From Marinoscillum sp964351625 (GTDB lineage: Bacteria > Bacteroidota > Bacteroidia > Cytophagales > Cyclobacteriaceae), in the NCBI GenBank assembly GCA_964351625.1, contig CAYGOV010000004.1:124001-188000 (forward strand): a stretch of 64,000 nt of DNA. The letters run 5' to 3'. Below, in pieces: positions 36,503-45,294 of this stretch. Position numbers and translations under genes: made by a program. The notes under the pieces are model-generated. The model searched no databases and was not told the DNA's origin. It was given only the letters and a program-made list of their open reading frames with translations. Positions within the stretch are counted from its first letter, which is position 1. Every line of letters starts with the position of its first letter.

Positions 36503-38743
36503 ATGAGGCACAATAGAAGAGACTTTATCAAAATATCATCCCTAGGCTTAGGAAGTATAGCTTTTGCTGCTACTTTCTTTGACTCTGCCACTGCCAGCAT
36601 CCTTGCGGGTGAGGTTGAAAACACCTTGAAGTATTCACAAACGCCGACATACTGTGAAGTATGCTTTTGGAAATGTGCGGGGTGGGTTACAAAAAATGAA
36701 AAAGGAGAAATCTGGAAAGTAGAAGGTCACAAAGATGATCCACACTGCAACGGCAGGCTTTGCCCGCGTGGTACAGGTGGTGTAGGAATGTACCATGATC
36801 AGGATAGATTGAAGAAGCCTTTGATGAGGTTGGAGAAGGACGGAAAGCAGACCTATGAAGAAGTAAGCTGGGAAAAAGCACTTGATTTCATTTCTTCCAA
36901 AATGGAAAGCATCAAAGAGCAGTATGGCCCTGAGTCAATGGCTTTATTCACACATGGTTCTGGTGGTAAATTTCTGGGTCATCTTATGAAAGCTTATGGC
37001 ACTCCACACATCACCGCCCCATCATTTGCACAATGCAGAGGGCCTAGAGAGGTTGCCTTCATTTCCACCTTCGGAGAGGGAGTTTACTCACCTGAGCGCA
37101 CAGACATTCGTGACACAAGATGCTTGGTACTCATTGGATCTCACATAGGAGAAAACATGCACAATGGGCAAGTACAGGAAATGTCCGAAGCAATAGATAA
37201 AGGCGCTACGATCATTACCGTAGACCCTAGATTCTCTACTGCCGCCAGCAAATCAAAGTATTGGTTACCAATCAAACCAGCGACAGATATGGCGCTTTTA
37301 CTTGCATGGATCAATGTAATCATCAATGAAGAGTGGTATGATAAAGAATATGTAGAAAAATACAGTTTTGGCTTTGATGAACTAAAGGCTCACGTGCAGC
37401 AGTACACTCCTGAGTGGGCTTATGGAATCACCACCATCGAACCCAAAGTAATAAGAGAAACGGCTCGTGAAATGGCCAACGCCTCTCCATCAGTTATTGT
37501 GCATCCTGGGAGACATGTGACTTGGTATGGAGATGATACTCAGCGACTAAGAGCGGTAGCTATACTGAACGCCTTACTTGGTTCTTGGGGTAGAAGGGGT
37601 GGTTTCTACTTCCCCGAAAAAGTATCGATCCCGAGCTATCCGCACCCGCCATATCCAAAACCAAAATACGATTGGACGTCAGCTAATCCGACCAAATATA
37701 CAATGGCTACAGAGGTCATTTCCAATGGTGTATTGGATGCTACATTCCCATCCGAAGAACGAGACTATAGCATCAAAGGATGGATAGTGAATGGCACCAA
37801 TCTTATCCATACGCTTCCAGATCAGAAAAGAACATTAGAAGCAATACAACAATTGGAATTACTGGTAGTGATAGACACCATGCCTATGGAAATCACGGGT
37901 TATGCGGATGTCGTTCTTCCTGAATGCACGTATCTCGAGCGCTATGACGCCATCAGAGATTCACCACATAGAGAACCTGTCATCTCACTTAGGATGCCAG
38001 CAGTAGAACCGATGTATGATTCTAAGCCAGATTGGTGGATTGCAAAAGAGATAGGTGAACGCCTTGGTCTCAATGACTTTTTCCAATATAAGGACATAGA
38101 GGAAATGCTTGATTGGCAGTTGAAGCAAATCAGCAGCTCACTTAAAGAGATGCAAAAACTGGGCGTCAAAAAGTTCAAAAGGCCATATGAAGACTTGTAT
38201 CTAATGGATGGTCAGGATTTTGAGTTCAACACTTCAACAGGAAAAATTGAACTATACGCTACTGATTTGGCTGCTGCAGGATACGATCCTTTGCCATCTT
38301 ATACAGAGCACGCACAACCTCCGGCCGGGTTTTATAGATTGAATTACGGAAGATCGCCGGTACACACCTTTAGCAGAACAACCAACAATCCAAATCTAGC
38401 AAGCATTGTGAGCGAAAATGACCTTTGGGTAAATCCCAAAGTCGCAAAGCAATGGGGGTTGGAAAACGGGCAATATGTATGGTTGAAAAACCAAGATGAG
38501 ATTGTTTCCACTTTTTCTATAAAAGTCCGAATTACAGAGCGTATCAGATGGGACTCTATATATATGGTACATGGTTTTGGGCATACTGGAAATAAATTGT
38601 CACGAGCTTTTGGTAAAGGCGCAAGTGATACTGAATTGATAAGTAATGTGAAATTGGATCCGATCATGGGAGGCACTGGCATGCGTGAAAACTTTGTGAC
38701 TTTCTTGACTGAAGAACCAGAATTAAAAGAAGAAGCATTATGA
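36503..38743 (+). CDS. Periplasmic molybdopterin oxidoreductase, PsrA/PhsA-like catalytic subunit
   Basis: 746 residues from the ATG at 36503, preferred over a TTG eight codons upstream. A twin-arginine signal (RRDFIKISSLGLGSIAF) directs the folded enzyme to the periplasm. A [4Fe-4S] motif follows (YCEVCFWKCAGW ... NGRLCPRG), then the bis-MGD domains; Cys178 in SFAQCRGPRE is the likely molybdenum ligand, putting it in the polysulfide/thiosulfate/tetrathionate reductase branch of the DMSO reductase family. The C-terminal cofactor-binding domain (about 610-746) includes GRSPVHTFSRTTNNP. Acting with the next two subunits it reduces polysulfide or thiosulfate, or oxidises sulfite or another sulfur compound; the direction is open. 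Confidence 0.88.
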   Translation: MRHNRRDFIKISSLGLGSIAFAATFFDSATASILAGEVENTLKYSQTPTYCEVCFWKCAGWVTKNEKGEIWKVEGHKDDPHCNGRLCPRGTGGVGMYHDQDRLKKPLMRLEKDGKQTYEEVSWEKALDFISSKMESIKEQYGPESMALFTHGSGGKFLGHLMKAYGTPHITAPSFAQCRGPREVAFISTFGEGVYSPERTDIRDTRCLVLIGSHIGENMHNGQVQEMSEAIDKGATIITVDPRFSTAASKSKYWLPIKPATDMALLLAWINVIINEEWYDKEYVEKYSFGFDELKAHVQQYTPEWAYGITTIEPKVIRETAREMANASPSVIVHPGRHVTWYGDDTQRLRAVAILNALLGSWGRRGGFYFPEKVSIPSYPHPPYPKPKYDWTSANPTKYTMATEVISNGVLDATFPSEERDYSIKGWIVNGTNLIHTLPDQKRTLEAIQQLELLVVIDTMPMEITGYADVVLPECTYLERYDAIRDSPHREPVISLRMPAVEPMYDSKPDWWIAKEIGERLGLNDFFQYKDIEEMLDWQLKQISSSLKEMQKLGVKKFKRPYEDLYLMDGQDFEFNTSTGKIELYATDLAAAGYDPLPSYTEHAQPPAGFYRLNYGRSPVHTFSRTTNNPNLASIVSENDLWVNPKVAKQWGLENGQYVWLKNQDEIVSTFSIKVRITERIRWDSIYMVHGFGHTGNKLSRAFGKGASDTELISNVKLDPIMGGTGMRENFVTFLTEEPELKEEAL

Positions 38744-39273
38744 GATATGCAATGGCCATTGATACCAAAAAATGCGTAGGCTGCAGTGATTGTGTGGTTG
38801 CCTGCCAGATAGAAAACAATGTCCCTGAGGGGTTTTGTAGAGATTGGGTAGTGGAGGCCGTGAGTGGCACCTATCCAAGTTTGCAGCTTGAATTTAGATC
38901 AGAGAGATGCCATCATTGTGCAAACGCACCTTGTGTAAGGTGTTGTCCAACAGGGTCCAGCCACATAGTGGAAGGTGGTATCGTTTTGGTAGATCCTGAT
39001 AAATGTATTGGTTGTGGAGCGTGTATCGCTTCTTGCCCTTACGACGCACGTTATCCTCACCCTGATGGATACGTTGATAAATGCACTTTTTGTGTGCACA
39101 AAGTTAGAAAAGGGGAGCAGCCTGCTTGTGTGTCGGTTTGCCCTACCAACTGTCTTTACTTCGGTGATTTGGATGACCCAAATAGTGAGGTTTCCAAAAA
39201 GGTAAGAGAGCGCAATTACAAAAGGCTTAAAACCGAAGCGGGTACAGATCCACAGTTATACTTTTTAATCTAA
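38740..39273 (+). CDS. Four-cluster ferredoxin-like electron-transfer subunit, PsrB-like
   Basis: 177 residues with sixteen cysteines in the DmsB/PsrB arrangement for four [4Fe-4S] clusters: CVGCSDCVVACQ (from Cys12), CHHCANAPCVRCCP, CIGCGACIASCPYDARYP, then CTFCVHKVRKG and CVSVCPTNC. It wires the membrane quinone subunit to the molybdenum site and is carried out with the Tat-dependent catalytic subunit. Its ATG overlaps the catalytic subunit stop by four bases. Confidence 0.93.
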   Translation: MRYAMAIDTKKCVGCSDCVVACQIENNVPEGFCRDWVVEAVSGTYPSLQLEFRSERCHHCANAPCVRCCPTGSSHIVEGGIVLVDPDKCIGCGACIASCPYDARYPHPDGYVDKCTFCVHKVRKGEQPACVSVCPTNCLYFGDLDDPNSEVSKKVRERNYKRLKTEAGTDPQLYFLI

Positions 39274-39277
39274 GGCC

Positions 39278-40216
39278 ATGGAAGAATTGATCATAAGTGG
39301 GCGAATGAATAACAGGGTGGACCCAACCCTTAACATCTGGCATTGGGAAATACCGTTTTACCTTTTTGTTGGTGGACTGGCGGCTGGCATACTCTTTTTT
39401 GCTGCCTTTTATTACCTCAATGGGAAAGAAAAGGAATATCCTGCAGCTGTAAAAGTGGCGCCAATGATTGCTCCATTTCTACTTGTAATTGGGCTTGGGG
39501 CGTTGTTTCTGGATCTCAATCACAAATGGTATTTCTGGAGGCTATATACCACAGTCCGTCTTGAGTCGCCAATGTCGTGGGGGGCTTGGACTTTGATGGT
39601 TATTACGCCATTATCCATCGTCTGGGCAGCTATGCATATGAAAGATGTCTTCCCAAAATGGGATTGGAAATTTGAATTCATTGAGAAGATTATCGATTTT
39701 TTTATTGCCAAAAAAAGGATCATTGCCTGGATTATGGCTGTTTATTCCGTACTTCTAGGCATCTATACTGGTGTGCTTTTAAGTGCCTTCAATGCTAGGC
39801 CACTATGGAACACTTCCATTTTAGGGCCATTGTTCTTAGCTTCTGGTCTATCTGCAGGAGCAGCTATGATTGTGTTCTTCTCTAAAAATGAATTAGAGCG
39901 CAGGCTGTTTAGCAAAATAGACATCATCATCATAGCCGCAGAGCTCTTTTTTATTGTCCATATGTTCATGGGACTATTGGCAAGTACTGAGGTACAGATT
40001 GAAGCAGCCCAATTATTTCTGAATGGGCCATATACTTTGCCTTTTTGGATTTTCGTAGTATTTCTCGGAATGCTAGTGCCAGCGCTTTTAGAGTTTTTGG
40101 AACTCCGTGGACAAAAAATTCCTGTCTTGATACCTGTGCTTTTGATCCTTATGGGAAATGTAATGCTTAGGTTCTTGATCGTATATGCCGGACAAGCAAG
40201 TAGATATCTATACTGA
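39278..40216 (+). CDS. NrfD/PsrC-type membrane quinone subunit
   Basis: 312 residues with eight or nine hydrophobic segments and no signal peptide, the NrfD/PsrC fold without haem. The N-terminus IWHWEIPFYLFVGGLAAGIL is the family hallmark, and the first helices contain the quinone-site residues. It links the periplasmic iron-sulfur subunit to menaquinone. The gap to the preceding gene is only four bases, so the three genes form one unit. Confidence 0.92.
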   Translation: MEELIISGRMNNRVDPTLNIWHWEIPFYLFVGGLAAGILFFAAFYYLNGKEKEYPAAVKVAPMIAPFLLVIGLGALFLDLNHKWYFWRLYTTVRLESPMSWGAWTLMVITPLSIVWAAMHMKDVFPKWDWKFEFIEKIIDFFIAKKRIIAWIMAVYSVLLGIYTGVLLSAFNARPLWNTSILGPLFLASGLSAGAAMIVFFSKNELERRLFSKIDIIIIAAELFFIVHMFMGLLASTEVQIEAAQLFLNGPYTLPFWIFVVFLGMLVPALLEFLELRGQKIPVLIPVLLILMGNVMLRFLIVYAGQASRYLY

Positions 40217-40228
40217 AACTAAATAGTC

Positions 40229-40762
40229 ATGTCACATCATAATTACATCACACATAAAACCAAATACATGAATCCGTATTTAGCTGGGATTCTTTTGGGA
40301 TTGGTACTCTTGGCTGCTTTTTATTTGACAGGAAGAGGACTTGGCGCTAGCGGAGCTATGAAAAGCGTCGTAGTGACCACAGTGGAGACACTTTCGCACG
40401 ACAAAGCAGAAGCCTCAGGATTTTATTCCAAATACATTGCTGACGGGATTAGCCCAATGAAAAGTTGGCTAGTCTTTCAAGTGCTTGGTGTGCTAGTAGG
40501 TGGTTTTTTATCAGGAGCATTGTCTGGGAGGCTGAAGATTACTACTGAACATTCGCCCAATATCACCTCGAAAAAGCGAATATTCATGGCTGTAATTGGA
40601 GGTATGCTCTTTGGATTTGGATCACAACTCGGTAGAGGTTGTACGAGTGGTGCTGCATTAAGTGGTATGGCTACTTTGTCGGTAGCAGGCTTTGTGACCA
40701 TGATAGCCATTTTCGGAACAGCCTTTTTGTTTGCTTATTTCTTTAGAAAAAACTGGATTTGA
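40229..40762 (+). CDS. YeeE/YedE-type sulfur transporter, N-terminal-half protein
   Basis: 177 residues with about five hydrophobic segments. It contains the YeeE signature GRGCTSGAALSG with the conserved cysteine that in thiosulfate transporter TsuA/YeeE hands the sulfur substrate through the membrane. Classical YeeE is a single polypeptide of about 350-400 residues; here the two halves are separate genes one base apart, so a heterodimer is likely. A 13-residue hydrophilic N-terminus (MSHHNYITHKTKY) precedes the first helix; the internal ATG at 40268 would also do as a start. Confidence 0.88.
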   Translation: MSHHNYITHKTKYMNPYLAGILLGLVLLAAFYLTGRGLGASGAMKSVVVTTVETLSHDKAEASGFYSKYIADGISPMKSWLVFQVLGVLVGGFLSGALSGRLKITTEHSPNITSKKRIFMAVIGGMLFGFGSQLGRGCTSGAALSGMATLSVAGFVTMIAIFGTAFLFAYFFRKNWI

Positions 40763-40763
40763 T

Positions 40764-41366
40764 ATGGGACCTATTATTCCAATAAACGAAATTTCACAGG
40801 AGCTTAACTTCCTGATTGCCTTCCTCATAGGCATAGGATTTGGCTTTGCACTTGAGCAAGCAGGCTTCTCTTCTAGCAGAAAACTGGCCGGCATGTTTTA
40901 CGGGTATGACACCACCGTTCTCAAGGTCTTTTTCACAGCAGCCATTGTTGGTTTGATAGGACTAACATTCTTCAACCACTTTGGCCTAATTGACATGAGC
41001 ATTGTCTACGTCAATGAGTTCTATATCAACTCAGCCATTATTGGTGGGGTGATTATGGGTGTGGGCTTTATTGTTGGTGGATTTTGTCCGGGCACGAGTG
41101 TATGTGCAGCGGCCATCGGCAAAATAGATGCGGTAGCATATTTAGGCGGCTCGTTGTTAGGGATATTCATATTTGGCGAAACCTATGAACTTTGGAAAGA
41201 CATGTACATGAAGAACTTCCTCGGAGACATTAAAATATCCACAGCTTTTGGTCTATCCGATGGGCTCATGGTCTTCCTTGTCATAGTTGCTGCCGTTGCG
41301 ATGTTTTGGATAGGAGAATGGGCAGAGAAGAAGTTTAGCAGACCTGATATCACTAAAGAGCTATAA
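40764..41366 (+). CDS. YeeE/YedE-type sulfur transporter, C-terminal-half protein
   Basis: 200 residues from the ATG at 40764, one base after the stop of the partner half. About six hydrophobic segments; cysteine motif FIVGGFCPGTSVCAAAIGKID carries two cysteines within the conserved turn. GFGFALEQAGFSSSRKLAGMFYG is a further typical block. Together with the preceding protein it should make one complete YeeE/YedE channel moving thiosulfate or a related sulfur species between periplasm and cytoplasm. Confidence 0.88.
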   Translation: MGPIIPINEISQELNFLIAFLIGIGFGFALEQAGFSSSRKLAGMFYGYDTTVLKVFFTAAIVGLIGLTFFNHFGLIDMSIVYVNEFYINSAIIGGVIMGVGFIVGGFCPGTSVCAAAIGKIDAVAYLGGSLLGIFIFGETYELWKDMYMKNFLGDIKISTAFGLSDGLMVFLVIVAAVAMFWIGEWAEKKFSRPDITKEL

Positions 41367-41368
41367 TC

Positions 41369-41977
41369 ATGAATATAAGACAAATATTATCCGTGTTGCT
41401 CATCATGCTGGGAACCATCGCAGCTATTTTACCTTCAAAATCTACAAAATTCAGAAAGTTTACCGCAGATGAATTGAATCTAGAAGTCACTAAGGACACC
41501 TACTATATCAGTGCAGACGAACTGGCGCATCTGCTTATCACTGGCGATCCGTCCTTTCAGTTAATTGATATCAGAACGGAAGCCGATGCGGACACCATGC
41601 TCACAAGAGCCATGAATATACCGGCAGACAGTGTCTTGAGTATAAACTATGAATGGATGCTTTATCAAAGGATAAAAAAGACGATTCTGTACAGCGATGA
41701 TGTAGAAGCGATGCAAGCTGTTTGGAAAAAGCTAAAATATCAGGGCTACCCTAATATTTACCTACTAAGAGGTGGATTGAATGCTTGGAACCAAGATATT
41801 CTTGATCCAAAATATCCTGGCCCATCTGCTCCCCAAGATGAGATTGATTTATATAATCAGAGAATGGCCTCACGAGCCTTTTTTACTGGCGCCAAAGCTT
41901 TGCCTAAAGTGGAGTTTAATGTAATCATGCCAACTGGAGGCAAAAAGAAAAAGAAAGTTCAGGGTGGTTGTAGTTAA
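41369..41977 (+). CDS. Membrane-anchored rhodanese-like protein lacking the catalytic cysteine, with C-terminal GGC tail
   Basis: 202 residues. An N-terminal hydrophobic segment (ILSVLLIMLGTIAAIL) is followed by a rhodanese fold (about 45-150): FQLIDIRTEADAD, AMNIPADSV, and NIYLLRGGLNAWNQDIL. The active-site loop that should begin with cysteine reads LYSDDVEAMQ, with Ser109 in its place, so normal persulfide chemistry is absent. The tail is lysine-rich and ends VQGGCS, a lone cysteine at position 201 behind two glycines. Directly behind the YeeE pair (two-base gap), it probably handles sulfur for the transporter or the molybdoenzyme. See findings. Confidence 0.8.
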   Translation: MNIRQILSVLLIMLGTIAAILPSKSTKFRKFTADELNLEVTKDTYYISADELAHLLITGDPSFQLIDIRTEADADTMLTRAMNIPADSVLSINYEWMLYQRIKKTILYSDDVEAMQAVWKKLKYQGYPNIYLLRGGLNAWNQDILDPKYPGPSAPQDEIDLYNQRMASRAFFTGAKALPKVEFNVIMPTGGKKKKKVQGGCS

Positions 41978-42020
41978 TTTGAGACTATAATTCCTAACAG
42001 ATCTATCCAAACCCACAACT

Positions 42021-42413
42021 ATGAAGAAAGACATCACGTCATCAGAAGACATCCATTTACTCGTGGATACTTTTTATGAAAAAGTAAAAGCAGATCAAGA
42101 GATAGGCTATGTATTCAATGATGTGATGCAAGTCAATTGGCAAGAGCATTTGCCAAAGATGTATGGATTTTGGGAAATCCTACTATTGGGAAAATCAGGT
42201 GTACAAAGCAACCCAATGCAAAAGCATATAGATATCAATAGAAAGGAGAAATTGACCGAAGCGCATTTCGATCAGTGGGTAAAACTCTGGTTTGCCACAT
42301 TAGATGAATTATTTGAGGGGCAGAATACGCTCATTGCTATTGAAAGGACAAAAGCGATAAAGCAGACTTTGTTTGCACGCATTCGCGCTAGTGAAGCCGA
42401 CCAAATAGCTTAG
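42021..42413 (+). CDS. Group III truncated haemoglobin
   Basis: 130 residues, the length of TrHb3 proteins such as Campylobacter Ctb. The proximal haem histidine lies in MQKHIDINRKEKLTEAHFDQWVKLW; FVFNDV-like and HLPKMYGFWEILLLG segments fit the family, with distal-pocket residues near the N-terminal helix. It may bind O2, NO or sulfide. It follows the rhodanese gene by 43 bases on the same strand, so it may be the last gene of the sulfur cluster. Confidence 0.88.
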   Translation: MKKDITSSEDIHLLVDTFYEKVKADQEIGYVFNDVMQVNWQEHLPKMYGFWEILLLGKSGVQSNPMQKHIDINRKEKLTEAHFDQWVKLWFATLDELFEGQNTLIAIERTKAIKQTLFARIRASEADQIA

Positions 42414-42423
42414 AAATCACCCA

Positions 42424-42732
42424 CTAATGAGATTGATTGCGGCGTGGTAAATCCTTCTCTATGGTGAGGTCAATTTCATCTAGGCTTCTATGGTAACCTA
42501 TTTTATTTGGGCCATTCCAAGCTTCGAGCTGATCTTCTGGAAAGGTAAATGAGTAGGTATTATGAGCATAATTCAAATCAATCTCCTTTACATCTTTTGC
42601 CTCCAATATAAGCTCTAGGGTTCCTCCAGGCAATTTTACCGACTGAACAAGCCTACTCTTTTCTATAAATTGCAAAACCTCATTTTGCTCAAGCCTAAGC
42701 GTAATTTTTTTTTCTTGGATTCTAAGTTTCAT
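42424..42732 (-). CDS. Small conserved protein (DUF7009-like), partner of mobA
   Basis: 102 residues without hydrophobic segments. The pattern MKLRIQEKKITLRLEQNEV, then GGTLELILEA and YSFTFPEDQLEAW, suggests a strand-rich small domain of the kind catalogued as DUF7009; I am moderately sure of that name. It lies 54 bases behind mobA on the same strand and converges on the globin gene. A role in cofactor supply is inferred only from position. Confidence 0.6.
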   Translation of the reverse strand: MKLRIQEKKITLRLEQNEVLQFIEKSRLVQSVKLPGGTLELILEAKDVKEIDLNYAHNTYSFTFPEDQLEAWNGPNKIGYHRSLDEIDLTIEKDLPRRNQSH

Positions 42733-42786
42733 AGATTGAGTTTCAAGGCTTCAAATTAGGCATTTTTATAAGTATCTCACTTGTTC

Positions 42787-43377
42787 TTATTGGTTCAGCC
42801 ATTCTTTTGCTTGCTGTCCATCCTCCGGAGAATTTGCATTGAACAGTTCCTTATCGTCTGAAGGTAAGATGTATTTAACATCAGACTTCCTCAGAAAGCC
42901 CATAAGGGATTTTTTTCCTTCCAATAAAAAGTACCGTTCCAGCTCAACGTGGGCCTCAGCTTCCCAAATTGCGATAAGGGGTTCAGGTAATCCCGTTTTC
43001 TTGGTGCAATAAACGGTCGCGACTTTAGTGCTGTCTCTTTCGTTTATTAATCGCTCTATTGTTTCCTTTTTGATCATCGGAAGATCTACCGCTAAGACTA
43101 AAAAGCTCGAATTTGGGTATTTAGACAAAGCACTCAAAATACCATTGATAGGACCTTTGGAAGGGTAGGCATCTAAAATGATAGATTTAGTAAAATCACA
43201 TGATTGACCTTCGTGTACAGACACATAACTATCGGGTATCAAGTCTTTTAATAATCCATAGCAATACTCAGCATGGGGTTTTTCTCTGTATTTCACTTCG
43301 GACTTATCCGTACCCATGCGTGTACTGTCTCCACCCATCAACAGCAATCCAGATAGTTTGTTAGCCGATTTCTTCAT
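42787..43377 (-). CDS. mobA: Molybdenum cofactor guanylyltransferase MobA
   Basis: 196 residues from the ATG at 43377; a TTG twelve codons upstream is less likely because the family begins just before the nucleotide-binding loop LSGLLLMGGDSTRMGTDKSEV. It adds GMP to molybdopterin to give the bis-MGD cofactor that the PsrA-like enzyme of this locus needs. VLAVDLPMIKKETIERL and AVYCTKKTGLPEPLIAIWE-type segments (read in shorter blocks) also match. It is transcribed away from the main operon. Confidence 0.9.
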   Translation of the reverse strand: MKKSANKLSGLLLMGGDSTRMGTDKSEVKYREKPHAEYCYGLLKDLIPDSYVSVHEGQSCDFTKSIILDAYPSKGPINGILSALSKYPNSSFLVLAVDLPMIKKETIERLINERDSTKVATVYCTKKTGLPEPLIAIWEAEAHVELERYFLLEGKKSLMGFLRKSDVKYILPSDDKELFNANSPEDGQQAKEWLNQ

Positions 43378-43756
43378 CCACAACAAAGGAATGGATTTGC
43401 GATTACTTTCCAAGATAATAGAGTCATATTAGAAAATTCATTGCATGAAATGCGGTCACTATTAGCAAACGAGGATACTCATTTTAGCATCAGGCTTCAC
43501 CTCCTTCAAACAAATGGACATGCTGATTAAGTAATTCGAAAATTCTCTTAACTAATGGCACAGTTTTTACGAAGGCAGGAAAGAAGTATTCCAGCTGCCA
43601 GCTAAGACAGGTTCGAAACAAAAAAAATTTAATAAGAGTAATTATTAATTACTCAATGTTTTTCTCCGCTAAAATCCATCGCATTGGAGCTAAGAATCTG
43701 TGATTTTCCCTAAATTGCAATGATCTAGTTCATTGGATACTTTTTACTCATCGCCC
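43378..43756. other. 379-base intergenic stretch between mobA and the kinase gene
   Basis: The genes diverge here. Apart from the 19-base palindrome at 43636-43654 I see no coding frame or terminator. Promoters for both genes must be present but no clean TAnnTTTG box was found. Confidence 0.45.
43636..43654. promoter_or_regulatory. Perfect 19-base palindrome upstream of the histidine kinase gene
   Basis: GAGTAATTATTAATTACTC has perfect nine-base arms around one central T. It lies 102 bases before the kinase ATG and has no T run to act as a terminator, so a protein-binding site is more likely. Confidence 0.45.
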
Positions 43757-45226
43757 ATGAGAGTGCTAAATATTTTTTCATCGATCCAAATGGCTGGTTT
43801 TAGACATGAAGATCGTGTCGACGGACGCCAAAGATTGATGTATTTCAATTTGATTCTATTGGCACTTCCTTTGGTCTATTTTGCTTTCGTCATCATTGAT
43901 ATTGAAAGCTTTTCTAGAAGTTTGTCTACCTGGGCTTTCGATCAATTTGCTTTCTTCTTGTTCACAGGTATTTGCCTCTTTTGCTTGTACTTTAATCATC
44001 TTGGTTGGATTAAATCCAGCAAGATTTTCTTTTTGGTATCATGGCCATTGATACTTCATATCATACCTATTATAGTTCAGGAGACTCCTTCAGATTACTA
44101 TTATGCATTTCCAATTGGCCTTATTTTTCATGCTATTTTGATCCAATCTATAATAAGTGATAAGCATCAACCAATGCTCTTTTGGGTTCTCATTGCTATC
44201 AATTTTATAGTTATGGTTTACTTTTTGGAAATTCTTACACATTTCGATACGAATAATGATTCCCCCTTGCAGGAACTTACTGAAGACCCGTATTTCCTAA
44301 GGGTTGAGATACTATATTGGTTATTAATCAATGCTGTTATCTTTTTCCTATTAAAAGCAGTGGATCTAAATGTGAATAAAGGGGAGAAAGCCAAACAATT
44401 GATCAAAACGCAAAGGGACAAATTAGAAACCGCCTTGATAAACCTTAAGGAAACTAAAGACCATTTGATTAGATCGGAAAAGCTGGCTTCATTAGGTGTT
44501 TTCACGGCAGGGATCTCACATGAGCTCAATAATCCAATCAATATTATCAATGGAGGGGTTCACACGATCATGAGGCATTTGGAGGTTCTAAAGAAAGCTT
44601 CCATGGAAAAGAATGAAGAAGTCATAGATTCGATATCGGAAATAGAACACTGGGAGAAAGTCTTGAACCTTGCGATCCAGCGAACTACCAATATCATCAC
44701 AACATTGGGCAATTATGCTTCACCAGGTAGCAATGTGTTTATTGATTACAATATTATTAACTGTATCAAAGATGCCTTGATACTACTTCAGAGCAATTAC
44801 GATGACAGGATTGTTATCAAAGAAAATTTTGATGAGGAGTTGATGATTCGTTGCAATCCAAGTAAAATAGATCAGCTTTTCTTTAATCTTATCAACAATG
44901 CTATTCAAGCAATAATTGGTAATGGTAACATTGAGATTACCTGTACTGTGGTGGATGAGTTTGTTGAAATCAGCATAGCGGATGATGGTTGCGGAATAGA
45001 TGAAAGCATCGCACATAAAATATATGATCCGTTTTTCACCACTAAGGAGGTAGGTGCGGGCACGGGACTTGGTCTTTATCTTGTTCACATGATACTGGAA
45101 GAGCATTTTGGGACAATCAAGATGGAACCAGCTACCTTCGGTGGTAATATCGCAGTGATACAGTTGCCCATGGATCCAAAGACATTTGGAGACAAATTAA
45201 TGCTCGAGGGTAAAACTTTTTCATAG
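43757..45226 (+). CDS. Orphan membrane sensor histidine kinase
   Basis: 489 residues from the ATG at 43757 (a TTG eight codons upstream is possible). Six hydrophobic segments (about 28-195) form a membrane sensor without a recognised periplasmic domain, followed by a coiled-coil linker, the DHp helix with phospho-acceptor His255 in LGVFTAGISHELNNPIN, and an HATPase domain (SKIDQLFFNLINNAIQA, DDGCGIDESIA, FFTTKEVGAGTGLGLYLV). No response regulator gene lies nearby. Confidence 0.9.
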   Translation: MRVLNIFSSIQMAGFRHEDRVDGRQRLMYFNLILLALPLVYFAFVIIDIESFSRSLSTWAFDQFAFFLFTGICLFCLYFNHLGWIKSSKIFFLVSWPLILHIIPIIVQETPSDYYYAFPIGLIFHAILIQSIISDKHQPMLFWVLIAINFIVMVYFLEILTHFDTNNDSPLQELTEDPYFLRVEILYWLLINAVIFFLLKAVDLNVNKGEKAKQLIKTQRDKLETALINLKETKDHLIRSEKLASLGVFTAGISHELNNPINIINGGVHTIMRHLEVLKKASMEKNEEVIDSISEIEHWEKVLNLAIQRTTNIITTLGNYASPGSNVFIDYNIINCIKDALILLQSNYDDRIVIKENFDEELMIRCNPSKIDQLFFNLINNAIQAIIGNGNIEITCTVVDEFVEISIADDGCGIDESIAHKIYDPFFTTKEVGAGTGLGLYLVHMILEEHFGTIKMEPATFGGNIAVIQLPMDPKTFGDKLMLEGKTFS

Positions 45227-45294
45227 TAGTACCATTAGTAAATAATATCATTCCATGATTATTGGATGCTATTAAATAATCCTAGCTTCGGCCC

